In this document: positions 1 through 6,753 of the stretch, in pieces
Layout: the number at the start of each line of letters is the position of its first letter
Numbering within the stretch: position 1 is the stretch's first letter
Assembly (NCBI GenBank): GCA_036339995.1
Contig: JAYYZW010000110.1
Location: 1 to 14,193, forward strand
DNA from: JAYYZW01 sp036339995
Lineage (GTDB): Bacteria > Pseudomonadota > Gammaproteobacteria > Ga0077536
Direction: 5' to 3'
Length of the DNA stretch: 14,193 nt
Notes under the pieces: generated by a model
Databases searched by the model: none
What the model saw: only the letters and a program-made list of their open reading frames with translations
Told to the model about the DNA's origin: nothing
Translations under genes and position numbers: made by a program

Positions 1-399
1 ACCGGACCAGCCATTACATACGACGATGTCAGCCAGGAACTCACCCTCAATTTTGATTACTCGGGCTTGTTTGGCATAAACCCGGCAGTCCCTTTTCAAG
101 GCATCAGTGCCGTCAATTTTCCCGACACGAATTTGTTCGACGATACGGTAAAGATCATGGGCCCTCACGACGCGGGCTTCCAGGAACGCTCCGTCTCCAG
201 CGTCGTCATCGTTTTGAGTAACGACCAATAAGGATAGTTGTTCGATAATCTGCTGTTCATAAATATCGAAACTAGTTTCCGTCCCAACGGGGAAATCCGA
301 GGCTAATTGATCCCCGTGGTCGTACCCCTACCGGCCGCATTCTGGTTAGTGGTCGCGCCCCTGTTAGGGCTTGGAAGATTTCGACGACTGAAGGGCTGA
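1..399 (+). pseudogene. CHRD-like protein with VPLPA-CTERM sorting tail, 3' end, three in-frame stops
   Basis: One frame (frame 1) reads through from the window edge to TGA at 397-399, interrupted by TAA 229-231, TAG 235-237 and TAA 304-306. Before the first stop it reads as beta-rich sequence (LTLNFDYSGLFG). After the second stop come LFDNLLFINIETS and PNGEIRG, which match the conserved end of CHRD domains (usual pattern LYxNIHT...GEIRGQ). After the third stop come VPLPAAFWLVVAPLLGLG and RFRR, a VPLPA-CTERM signal: motif, one membrane helix, basic end. The GEIRG-stop position is normally Gln, so CAA to TAA would explain it; the other two stops also fit CAA or CAG. Alignment across all three stops without any frameshift is seen directly; decay of a surface or exported protein is inference. 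The 5' part lies outside the window. Readthrough or assembly error are alternatives. The domain name is from motif recognition only. Confidence 0.7.
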
Positions 400-634
400 A
401 GCAATTTACTCATTGCTAATGAGCGAGGCAGCCCGGCGCCGCCTTTTTCGTCTGGTGGACACGAGCCCTAATTGGTACTGCGACAACCGATTTCCTTGCT
501 TTGTCCATGCCGGTCGGTCGCGTGGTGGTCGACCTCAAACCGATCTGCTATCGTCGAAACGGTCAAGCGAGCGTGAAACTGTACGTTTTCCGCCTTGCGC
601 GCGCGTCAGATTTAAGACTGAGAGACAACACAAG
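400..634 (+). promoter_or_regulatory. Upstream region of the CoA-transferase operon, with an inverted repeat
   Basis: This 235-bp stretch between the broken CHRD gene and the first CoA-transferase gene has no convincing gene. It contains a perfect 6-3-6 inverted repeat, CTCATT-GCT-AATGAG, at 409-423, overlapped by a second short one (GCAAT 401-405 with ATTGC 412-416). The repeat is an operator candidate for the downstream pair. No strong sigma70 -35/-10 pair was found. The open frame from ATG 413 runs in frame into the CoA-transferase, but its 74 extra residues are Arg/Ser-rich and unlike the family N-terminus, so I treat it as non-coding. Confidence 0.3.
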
Positions 635-1462
635 ATGAACGATCCGATCCTCGCCGATAGCGTCGACGCCCTCGCCGCCCGCATCCCGGACGGCACCAAG
701 CTCGCCTTGTTCAAGGATTGCGGCGTACCGATGGCGCTCGGCCACGCCTTGATCCGGCGCGGCGCGCGTGGCCTGCATGTAATCACGGTACCGACGGGCG
801 GTATCCTGCCGGACCTACTGATCGGCGCGGGCTGCGTCGACACTATCGAAACGGCGGGCGTCTCGCTCGGCGAGTTCGGCCTCGCGCCGCGCTTCGTCGA
901 TGCGGTGAAAAATGGCAAGCTCAGGATCCTGGACGCGACCTGCCCGGCGATCTACGCCGGCCTGCAGGCCGGCGAGAAAGGTATTCCCTTCATGCCCCTG
1001 CGGGGCCTGCTCGGTTCGGACATCCTCACCAACCGCCCCGATATCATGGTCATAGACAACCCCTTCGCCGACGACGACCCCATCGTCGCCCTGCCGGCGA
1101 TCCGACCCGACGCGGCGATGTTCCACGTGCCTTGCGCCGATCGCGCCGGCAACCTCTACATCGCCCGCCAGGCCGAACTGAAGATCATGGCTCACGCCGC
1201 GCGCCAGACCTTCGTCACCGCCGAGGCGATCGTGGACTTCAACATCCTCGAACGCGAAGAACTCGCGGCGGCGAGCATCTCGTCGCTCTACGTGTCGGGG
1301 ATCGCGGAAGCTCCGAAGGGTTCGTGGCCCTTGAATTTACCGGGCCATTACGAGAGCGACGCCGCAGCGCTCGCTGATTATGCGCGCGCCGCAGCGACAG
1401 CAGAGGGTTTCCGCGCGTATCTGGACGAACACGTTTTCAACGAGGCCGGCGTCGCAGCCTAG
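635..1462 (+). CDS. CoA-transferase subunit A (IpdA/glutaconate CoA-transferase-like)
   Basis: A 275-residue alpha subunit of a family I CoA-transferase. Such enzymes move CoA between acids; IpdA of the IpdAB pair instead takes part in hydrolytic ring opening of a steroid C/D-ring CoA ester. Visible family features: VPTGGILPDLLIGAG near residues 52-66, the Rossmann-like opening TKLALFKDCGVPMALGHALI (21-40), QAGEKGIPFMPLRGLLGSD (111-129) and the late FHVPCADRAGNLYIA (163-177). The start is ATG 635, since the family N-terminus begins there; the ribosome site is weak (GAGAG about 10 bases upstream). The frame is open back to 413, but that extension is not family-like. The beta-subunit gene follows 36 bp downstream, as expected for a heteromeric enzyme. 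Family assignment is firm; IpdA versus a generic glutaconate/3-oxoacid CoA-transferase is not settled. Confidence 0.85.
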   Translation: MNDPILADSVDALAARIPDGTKLALFKDCGVPMALGHALIRRGARGLHVITVPTGGILPDLLIGAGCVDTIETAGVSLGEFGLAPRFVDAVKNGKLRILDATCPAIYAGLQAGEKGIPFMPLRGLLGSDILTNRPDIMVIDNPFADDDPIVALPAIRPDAAMFHVPCADRAGNLYIARQAELKIMAHAARQTFVTAEAIVDFNILEREELAAASISSLYVSGIAEAPKGSWPLNLPGHYESDAAALADYARAAATAEGFRAYLDEHVFNEAGVAA

Positions 1463-1498
1463 ACATCGGCGGAACCGGGCCCGGGCACGCATCGAGCG

Positions 1499-2236
1499 AT
1501 GGAATTTCGCATTGAAGAACTCTTGATCGCGACTATCGCAGATCTCCTCAAAGGGGCAGGCCACATCGCGGTCGGCGTGCAGTCGCCGATCCCCGGATCG
1601 GCGGCGCTCCTCGCCCGACAACGCGCGGGCGGAACCACGCGGCTGTCGATAATCGGCAGCCAGCAGGAGCCCTACCGCACTGACGGCGGCGTCGATCTGT
1701 TCGACTGCGCGGGGCAAGGCCGCGTCGATGCGTTCTTCCTGGGCGGCGGGCAGATCGACGGCGAGGCCAATATCAACCTCACCGGGATCGGCACCTATCC
1801 CGAACAGGACGTGCGCTGGTCGGGCGCGTTCGGATCGGCCTATCTCTATTTCATGGTCCCGCGCGTGATTCTCTTTCGCGAAGAACATTCGCGGCGCGTG
1901 TTCGTTCCCAAGGTCGATTTCATCAGTGCGCCCGGGACCAGCCCGCCCAATGTTTACCGGCCCGGCGGACCGTATGCGCTCGTCACCGGTCGGTGCCTGT
2001 TCCTGTTCGATAGCGAACGCCGGCGTTTCTGCCTTGAAAGTGTGCATCCCGGTCACGCTGTCGAAGAAGTCCGCGATGAGACCGGCTTCGATTTCGATTG
2101 CCCGGCCGACGTACCCGAAACGCCGGTGCCGGATCATGGAACGCTCGCGCTGATCCGCGGCGACGTCGCTCAAGCGATCGCCGATCCCTACCCCGCCTTC
2201 GCGCGCAAGATGTGGTCTGTCGAACGCGCGGCCTAA
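1499..2236 (+). CDS. CoA-transferase subunit B (IpdB-like)
   Basis: A 245-residue beta subunit partnering the preceding gene; both start-to-stop frames are intact and on the same strand. Recognisable segments are GHIAVGVQSPIPGSAALLAR (21-40), DAFFLGGGQIDGEANINL (77-94) and a PGGPYALVTGRCLFLF region (155-170). The classical beta-subunit catalytic Glu, usually in a Ser-Glu-Asn-Gly-like context, is not apparent: the nearby stretch reads IIGSQQEPYRTDGG (51-64). IpdAB-type enzymes are known to act as hydrolases without the usual transferase Glu, so an IpdB-like role is plausible, but this rests on motif reading and not on an alignment. Start ATG 1499 gives a typical length; its ribosome site is poor, suggesting coupling to subunit A. 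It ends 26 bp before the end of the convergent reductase gene. Confidence 0.82.
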   Translation: MEFRIEELLIATIADLLKGAGHIAVGVQSPIPGSAALLARQRAGGTTRLSIIGSQQEPYRTDGGVDLFDCAGQGRVDAFFLGGGQIDGEANINLTGIGTYPEQDVRWSGAFGSAYLYFMVPRVILFREEHSRRVFVPKVDFISAPGTSPPNVYRPGGPYALVTGRCLFLFDSERRRFCLESVHPGHAVEEVRDETGFDFDCPADVPETPVPDHGTLALIRGDVAQAIADPYPAFARKMWSVERAA

Positions 2237-2262
2237 ACCGCACGCAACTCGGCACTCCTGCG

Positions 2263-3279
2263 TTACACCGGACGGGATCGCTGCCGCAAAGTTTGGGCGA
2301 TGGGCGGGTTACCCGGAGCAATGGCGTCGTGCGGGCAGGCGCTGACGCAGGCGTAACAGCGGATGCAGGCCTTCTCGTCGATGACCAGCGCGTTATAGTA
2401 GAGGGGTGATGATCGTGCCGGCTCGAACACATCGAATCCCGAGACCTGACCGTCCGGACCCACTTCGAAGCCAGACGCCTCGACGATGCAGTCGGCGACC
2501 GGCTTGACGAGCAGGCATTCGTCGCACAGCACACACTTCACGTTGTCGATCACCGGCGCCGGCGAACTCGCATCCTCGAAGATGTCGCGAAAGATGTCAT
2601 CCTCGGAAACGCCAAACTCCTTGAGTACCGCCGTCCCCGCTTCGATCATCGGGGGTGGTCCGCAGAAATACGCCTTGCAGTGCACAGGATCGATCCGGCC
2701 GTTCTCGAGGTACGCCCGCTTGACATGATCCGTCACCAGTCCGCGCACTCCGTTCCAGTCGGTGCCCGCCATTTCTTCGGAAAGCACCTGCACGAATTGG
2801 AATCGATACGCGGCGTGCCAGCGCGATCGGATCGCTTCGATGTCTTCGGTGCAATAGAGGTCACGCTGTTCGCGCGCCCCGTAGAAAAAAATACAGTCGC
2901 GTTCAGCCTGCCGATTGCAGGCATGTTCGATCACGGCTTTGATCGCGCTCATGCCGCTGCCGCCGGCGATGCAGATCATGGGCGCGGAGGAATCGTCGAG
3001 GCCGAAGGCACCGAGCGGCCCGCTGATCTCGAGCCGCTCACCGGTGCGATCGCCGGCCGCGAGCCAGCCCGAGACTTCGCCGCCGGGGACGAGGCGAATG
3101 AAGAAGGTGTGTTCTCCTAGTCGTTCCGCTTCCGGCGCGCGTGCCAACGAATAGGGGCGCGGCTTGTCGACGCCTGGGAATTTCAGGGTGAGAAACTGTC
3201 CCGCACGGGCGAATATCGTCGGGCTGTCGGGAGCGCAACGGACGATGACCTCGAAGGTATCGTGGGTCAACGGCCGCAT
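2263..3279 (-). CDS. NAD(P)H:flavin oxidoreductase with C-terminal 2[4Fe-4S] ferredoxin module
   Basis: A fused electron-transfer protein (338 residues from this ATG). The ferredoxin-NADP reductase part shows AGQFLTLKFPG, the FAD motif RPYSLA, the nucleotide-binding GGSGMSAIKAVIEH and CGPPPMIEAG. The C-terminal part has two Cys sets: CVLCDEC with a fourth Cys eight residues on, then CIRCYACVSACP, a classical [4Fe-4S] motif; about 40 residues separate the two sets. It would pass electrons between NAD(P)H, FAD and Fe-S clusters, probably for the molybdoenzyme gene directly upstream. The start is uncertain. ATG 3279 is the only ATG/GTG/TTG between the upstream stop and the domain, yet the in-frame codons just before it (RRVVVNDARITS) look like the domain's first strand. 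A rare start within 3280-3390, or an ATG inside the upstream gene, is possible. Stop TAA 2263-2265. Confidence 0.85.
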   Translation of the reverse strand: MRPLTHDTFEVIVRCAPDSPTIFARAGQFLTLKFPGVDKPRPYSLARAPEAERLGEHTFFIRLVPGGEVSGWLAAGDRTGERLEISGPLGAFGLDDSSAPMICIAGGSGMSAIKAVIEHACNRQAERDCIFFYGAREQRDLYCTEDIEAIRSRWHAAYRFQFVQVLSEEMAGTDWNGVRGLVTDHVKRAYLENGRIDPVHCKAYFCGPPPMIEAGTAVLKEFGVSEDDIFRDIFEDASSPAPVIDNVKCVLCDECLLVKPVADCIVEASGFEVGPDGQVSGFDVFEPARSSPLYYNALVIDEKACIRCYACVSACPHDAIAPGNPPIAQTLRQRSRPV

Positions 3280-3383
3280 CGATGTGATCCTGGCGTCGTT
3301 GACGACGACGCGTCGCGTCGAGATCTCACCCTTCGGCGCGGGCGGACTCAGCGGATCGCGGCTCAGTTCGGAGCGGCTCGCGA

Positions 3384-5675
3384 TCAGTCGAACACCCCCG
3401 GGTGCGCGGTGCGCGCCTGTTCGAGAATGTCTTCGTCGCTCGTTTCCGCCCCGGGATTCTGCACACGCCAGTTCCTGATGTAACCCGGCTCGCCACCCCA
3501 TTCCTTGAGCAGCGCCTGCTGGCACATCGCGTCGCTGGCTTTCTCCACTTCCGCGAGACAGGAATAAAACGTCGGCGCAAAACCGAAATCCGACAGGATT
3601 TCGGAGTTCAGGGCATTGACGTTGACACCCCCGGGGGTGTCGCTGCCCTTGAACTGCTTCTGGGTACCGAGCACACCCTGCAGCAGGCCTTCGATGACGA
3701 CGGCGTAGCCATAAGTCTCACCGCGATCATTGAACAAACGGCACAGATCGCCGTCTCCGATACCGCGGACCCCGGCATCTTCGGGGTTGATTTCAAAAGT
3801 GGGGCGCGACTGCATGGCCCGGAGGCGCTCGACCGACTGGAACGAATCGCCGATAAAATAGTGCGAGGCCGTGCTCAGCACCTGCAGGGGGTCATGTTTG
3901 CGCAGAGCATCCTCCTGGCCCTCGACCTCGGGGACGTAAGTAGGCAACGGATCCTGGCCCAGTTCCTTCAAAGCATCGGAATAGATCTGAATCTTGCCGT
4001 CCACGGTCGGCCAGCCAATCTCGATGTAACGCCGGCGGGGCGAATCGAAGCGGCCCATGGCCCAGCCGTTTTCCTTCATGTACTCGTAGGTGACGCCTTC
4101 CAGCAGCGGATTGCGCTCGCCGTCGACCAGCACGTCCCGGATGATCTCTTCGTCGGTCTGCGTGAAGGCGTTGTCGCTGTTCTCGACATAACCCATCTTG
4201 TGCGCGAGGCGGCGAAAGAGTTCGCTGTTGCACACACTCTCGCCCAGCGGCTCGATCACGGGCAGATTCATCGCATAGTGAAAAAACCCGTAAGCCCCGT
4301 GGAAGTCAGCCCGTTCAAGCTGGGTGTCGGCCGGGAGGACGATGTCCGCGTAATCGCAGGAATCGGTCCAGAAAGTGTCGTGCACCACTGTGAACAGATC
4401 GTCGCGCATGAGGCCCTTGCGCATGTTGTTCGAATTCGGCACGCAGTTCGCGGGATCGGCGTTGTAAACGAACAGGCATTTGATCGGCGGATTCAGTTCT
4501 TCGCCGTCGACGCCGATGTCGTCAACCAGCGCTTGCCCCATCTGCACCATGTTCACGATACGCTTGCTATCACGGTCGCCGAGATCGAAGCGCTGGAATT
4601 CCTCGAAGAAGAAGGGATCCCAGTTCTCCTCGATGCGGCCGAAGCCGGCGCCGCCGCAACGCTCCCGCCACGCGCCGGTGATGGCCGGCAGAAGCAGTAC
4701 TGCGCGGCACATCTGTCCCGAATTCTGATGCCGGTTGAGACCGTGACCGGCGCGAATGTTGGTCTTTCTGGTCGAGCCGTAGGTGAGCGCCAGCCGCTCG
4801 ATATCGGCGGCCGGCAACCCCGTGATCTTCGCGACCCGGTCGAGCGCATAGTCGGGTAGTTTGGTTTCGATCAGTTCCTGCCAGCCGCGCGTGTGCTGCT
4901 TTAGGAAATCGAGATCGTGCAGGTCGTTATCGACGATGACCTTCATCATCCCGAGCGCGAGCGCACCATCCGTACCCGGCCGCGGTTGTACATGCCAGTC
5001 CGCGATCCAGGTGGAACGGGTCTGGCGAGGATCGATGACGATGATCTTGCAACCCCGTTCGCGTGCTTCGCGGATGAAGGGCATGGCATGGACCCCGGTC
5101 GAGACCGGGTTGTAGGCCCACAGGATGATCACCTCGGCGTCCTCGGACGCGATGGCGATGTCCGCGCCGTTGGCCGATCCATAGGTGTGCTGACAGGCCC
5201 AGTAGGCGGCGTGAACGCAGATGGACATCTCGAGGCGGGCGGCCTCCATCTTGTTCCAGAACCGGTTGTCCATGCCCCAGTACCCGATGTACCCGAGGGT
5301 GCCGGAAAAATTGAAAGGCTGGATGGCCTCCGAGCCGTACTCGGCGATGATCCGCTTAAAATTCCCGGTCACGGTGTCGAGAGCTTCGTCCCAGCCTATT
5401 CGCTCGAAGCGGGCACCGGGCCCCTTGGGTCCCACCCGCTTGTGCGGGTAGAGCACCCGCTTGTCGTTGTAGACGAGATCGAGGTAGTGGTTGACTTTGT
5501 TACAGAGATGACCGCGGGTGACGGGGTGGGTCGGATCGCCCTGGACGCGCACCGCCCGGCCGCTACGATCGTCCCGCGTGACCAGCATCGAACAGGTGTC
5601 TGGGCAGTCGTGGGGGCAGACGACGTGATGCAGGGAATGGCCTTCGGGCACGCCGAGCTTCGTCACTTGTGTCAT
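3384..5675 (-). CDS. Molybdopterin oxidoreductase (DMSO reductase superfamily)
   Basis: A 763-residue catalytic subunit carrying bis-molybdopterin-type molybdenum and one [4Fe-4S] cluster. The N-terminal cluster ligands are Cys20, Cys24, Cys28 (CPHDCPDTC) and Cys58 (GHLCNK). Then come the molybdopterin domain starting with WDEAL (95-99), a likely Mo-ligand region SICVHAAYWACQHTYG (151-166) in which Cys153 is my best candidate ligand, NPVSTGVHAMPFIREARERG (189-208), DPRQTRS (215-221) and a C-terminal dinucleotide-binding domain (from about residue 600). Start ATG 5675 is preceded by AAAGG. No Tat twin-arginine signal is seen, so a cytoplasmic enzyme is likely. The substrate is unknown; relatives oxidise, reduce, hydroxylate or hydrate varied compounds. 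The flavin/ferredoxin reductase follows at once, implying NAD(P)H coupling. A 13-codon leader ORF precedes it. Confidence 0.9.
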   Translation of the reverse strand: MTQVTKLGVPEGHSLHHVVCPHDCPDTCSMLVTRDDRSGRAVRVQGDPTHPVTRGHLCNKVNHYLDLVYNDKRVLYPHKRVGPKGPGARFERIGWDEALDTVTGNFKRIIAEYGSEAIQPFNFSGTLGYIGYWGMDNRFWNKMEAARLEMSICVHAAYWACQHTYGSANGADIAIASEDAEVIILWAYNPVSTGVHAMPFIREARERGCKIIVIDPRQTRSTWIADWHVQPRPGTDGALALGMMKVIVDNDLHDLDFLKQHTRGWQELIETKLPDYALDRVAKITGLPAADIERLALTYGSTRKTNIRAGHGLNRHQNSGQMCRAVLLLPAITGAWRERCGGAGFGRIEENWDPFFFEEFQRFDLGDRDSKRIVNMVQMGQALVDDIGVDGEELNPPIKCLFVYNADPANCVPNSNNMRKGLMRDDLFTVVHDTFWTDSCDYADIVLPADTQLERADFHGAYGFFHYAMNLPVIEPLGESVCNSELFRRLAHKMGYVENSDNAFTQTDEEIIRDVLVDGERNPLLEGVTYEYMKENGWAMGRFDSPRRRYIEIGWPTVDGKIQIYSDALKELGQDPLPTYVPEVEGQEDALRKHDPLQVLSTASHYFIGDSFQSVERLRAMQSRPTFEINPEDAGVRGIGDGDLCRLFNDRGETYGYAVVIEGLLQGVLGTQKQFKGSDTPGGVNVNALNSEILSDFGFAPTFYSCLAEVEKASDAMCQQALLKEWGGEPGYIRNWRVQNPGAETSDEDILEQARTAHPGVFD

Positions 5676-5681
5676 GTCCAG

Positions 5682-5723
5682 CTACCTTTCGTCGAACGGC
5701 CGCTTGCTGAAATGAGTGCGCAT
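5682..5723 (-). CDS. Possible 13-residue leader peptide upstream of the molybdoenzyme
   Basis: The reading frame MRTHFSKRPFDER starts at ATG 5723, with AAGGAG eight bases upstream, a better ribosome site than that of the large gene downstream. Its TAG stop (5682-5684) sits six bases before the molybdoenzyme ATG, and its last codons overlap that gene's AAAGG site. Translation of the small frame could therefore couple to or control the enzyme gene. No amino-acid run typical of an attenuator is present. It may equally be chance; conservation cannot be judged here. Confidence 0.35.
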   Translation of the reverse strand: MRTHFSKRPFDER

Positions 5724-5920
5724 CGGTCTATCTCCTTGAGCGATTTAGTGTGCGGCAACAGTAGGAGCATACTCCTCTTAAATCCACGAATATTGAACCG
5801 CGCATTATCCGTTGAGTTTGGTTTGTACTTTGTGGATATTCACGATCACAAAAACCATCAAGTGGGAAGCATCTTCACTCTCTTGCTACGCCCGTTAATG
5901 AACAGAGGAGCCTAGCGACC
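5724..5920 (-). promoter_or_regulatory. AT-richer leader/promoter region of the molybdoenzyme operon
   Basis: This intergenic stretch is visibly AT-richer than its neighbours. It contains TTTGTG at 5829-5834 with CACAAA at 5847-5852 (6-12-6 spaced inverted arms) and a near-palindrome GTGGATATTCAC at 5833-5844. On the minus strand a TTGATG (5862-5857) lies 17 bases before TATCCA, a weak sigma70-like pair. The promoter of the molybdoenzyme and reductase pair probably lies here, but no single element is strong. No terminator for the VOC gene was found in it, so read-through from that gene is possible. Confidence 0.3.
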
Positions 5921-6418
5921 TCACCGATTTTCTAGCCCCTCATCTCCATAGAAGTCCGCAGGCCCCTGGCCACCTGATCCAAGTCGGCCTCCCTCGCCGA
6001 GGTGGCCCTTGCCGGGAACGAAATTAAACTCGACGCGAATACCGTCGGGATCTTCGAATAAAAACGAATAGTAGCCGGGAGCGAATTGCGAGCCGTCCTC
6101 GGGCGGGTGTATCACTTTCGCCTGCAACTCGTCGGTAACGAAGCGTGCGATGGCGTCCACGTCTTCGGCGCTGCGTGCTCGAAAGCAAAGATGGTGCAAG
6201 CCCGCCGTATCCTGGTCGAAGCGCTTGCCTCGCTTTTCCGCAGGCGCACCCCGAACCAGGATGCCGGTGCGGCTTCCGATGCAATACACCGAGTCTTCAT
6301 TGCGTAACAGCGTTTGCATCGCCAGAAAATGACACAGCTTCTCCCAAAAAGGAACGCAACGCTCAGGGTCGTTTACGCTTAGTTGAATGTGCGCGATGCC
6401 GTTGACTGAACCCGTCAC
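5921..6418 (-). CDS. VOC family protein (glyoxalase/extradiol dioxygenase fold)
   Basis: A 165-residue protein of the vicinal oxygen chelate superfamily, made of paired beta-alpha-beta-beta-beta modules that bind a divalent metal. Candidate metal ligands sit at the usual strand positions: His10 (GIAHIQLSV), His75 or His76 (GLHHLCFRA) and Glu130 (DGIRVEFNF). The stretch DGSQFAPGYYSFLFEDPDGI (108-127) is typical of glyoxalase-like members. The roughly 30 residues after the fold are Gly-rich and of no recognised type. The start is GTG 6418, supported by a strong GAGGAGG five bases upstream. It could be a lyase, isomerase, dioxygenase or resistance-type protein; sequence alone does not say. It lies upstream of the molybdoenzyme on the same strand, 245 bp away, and divergent from the DUF1329 gene. 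Confidence 0.82.
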   Translation of the reverse strand: MTGSVNGIAHIQLSVNDPERCVPFWEKLCHFLAMQTLLRNEDSVYCIGSRTGILVRGAPAEKRGKRFDQDTAGLHHLCFRARSAEDVDAIARFVTDELQAKVIHPPEDGSQFAPGYYSFLFEDPDGIRVEFNFVPGKGHLGEGGRLGSGGQGPADFYGDEGLENR

Positions 6419-6510
6419 TGCTGCCTCCTCACTTCGATACGCGGTTACACCATCAATTGACTCTATCAGAACGGCAAATTATGCAAAGCCCAGGCTCAAA
6501 AAAAAACAAA

Positions 6511-6530
6511 AGACAACTTCAGACAACTTC
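6511..6530. repeat. Tandem 10-bp direct repeat
   Basis: AGACAACTTC occurs twice back to back with no mismatch. The 10-bp period is about one helical turn, as in tandem regulator half-sites, but two copies could also be chance or a small duplication. It lies 38 bp from the large palindrome. Confidence 0.6.
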
Positions 6531-6567
6531 CCGGACACTAACGGGCAAAAACGTTGGAAGATTAGAG

Positions 6568-6590
6568 AATGTGAAATCAGATTTCACATT
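6568..6590. promoter_or_regulatory. 23-bp perfect palindrome, operator candidate
   Basis: The half-sites AATGTGAAATC and GATTTCACATT are exact reverse complements around one central A. It overlaps the spacer and -35 position of a possible plus-strand promoter with TATACT at 6596-6601. Its size and symmetry suit a dimeric repressor (TetR-like or similar) controlling the DUF1329 gene, the VOC gene or both. The TGTGA and TCACA arms are spaced nine bases apart, not six, so it is not a standard CRP site. No regulator gene is present in the window. Confidence 0.6.
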
Positions 6591-6753
6591 ATATTTATAC
6601 TCTATTGACACGCGGCGATTGACGCCTGCCTGCCAGTAAAGCTAGGCTGTCCGCACCAATGCCGTGCTTTCGATACCGAATCGAGAAAGGGCGGTGAATT
6701 CTATCTTTATGTTTCGTTGTTATTGATCACAACAAAACGGGAGGGCTTCGATT

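Larger units (their letters stand above)
6419..6753. promoter_or_regulatory. Divergent control region between VOC and DUF1329 genes
   Basis: 335 bp with no gene. It holds an A-run at about 6499-6506, a perfect tandem repeat of AGACAACTTC (6511-6530), a perfect 23-bp palindrome (6568-6590), and an AT-rich TATATT/TATACT stretch at 6590-6601. Two TTGAC-type -35 candidates follow: TTGACA 6605-6610, and TTGACG 6619-6624 with TAGGCT 18 bases on. GGGAGGG at 6739-6745 is the ribosome site of the DUF1329 gene. The arrangement looks like a regulated divergent promoter region, though exact promoters are not certain. Confidence 0.45.

Noticed and set aside
229..306. Alternative genetic code in which TAA and TAG mean Gln
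   Set aside because: Other intact genes in the window end at TAA, TAG and TGA with correct family lengths.
413..634. N-terminal extension of the CoA-transferase A subunit
   Set aside because: The 74 residues are Arg/Ser-rich and unlike the family; ATG 635 gives the normal N-terminus and length.
3402..4859. Long plus-strand open frame (485 codons) opposite the molybdoenzyme gene
   Set aside because: It is antisense to a protein with clear motifs, and its translation has no recognisable domain; high-G+C coding sequence commonly leaves such frames open.
5765..5785. Short hairpin AGGAG-CATA-CTCCT between the VOC and molybdoenzyme genes
   Set aside because: Only five base pairs and no following T-tract, so neither a terminator nor a clear operator.
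4917..5915. Plus-strand open frame (332 codons) antisense to the start of the molybdoenzyme gene
   Set aside because: Same reason: a mirror of codon bias in the real gene, with no ribosome site or family resemblance.
6569..6589. CRP-type site in the TGTGA/TCACA palindrome
   Set aside because: The arms are nine bases apart; CRP sites have six.
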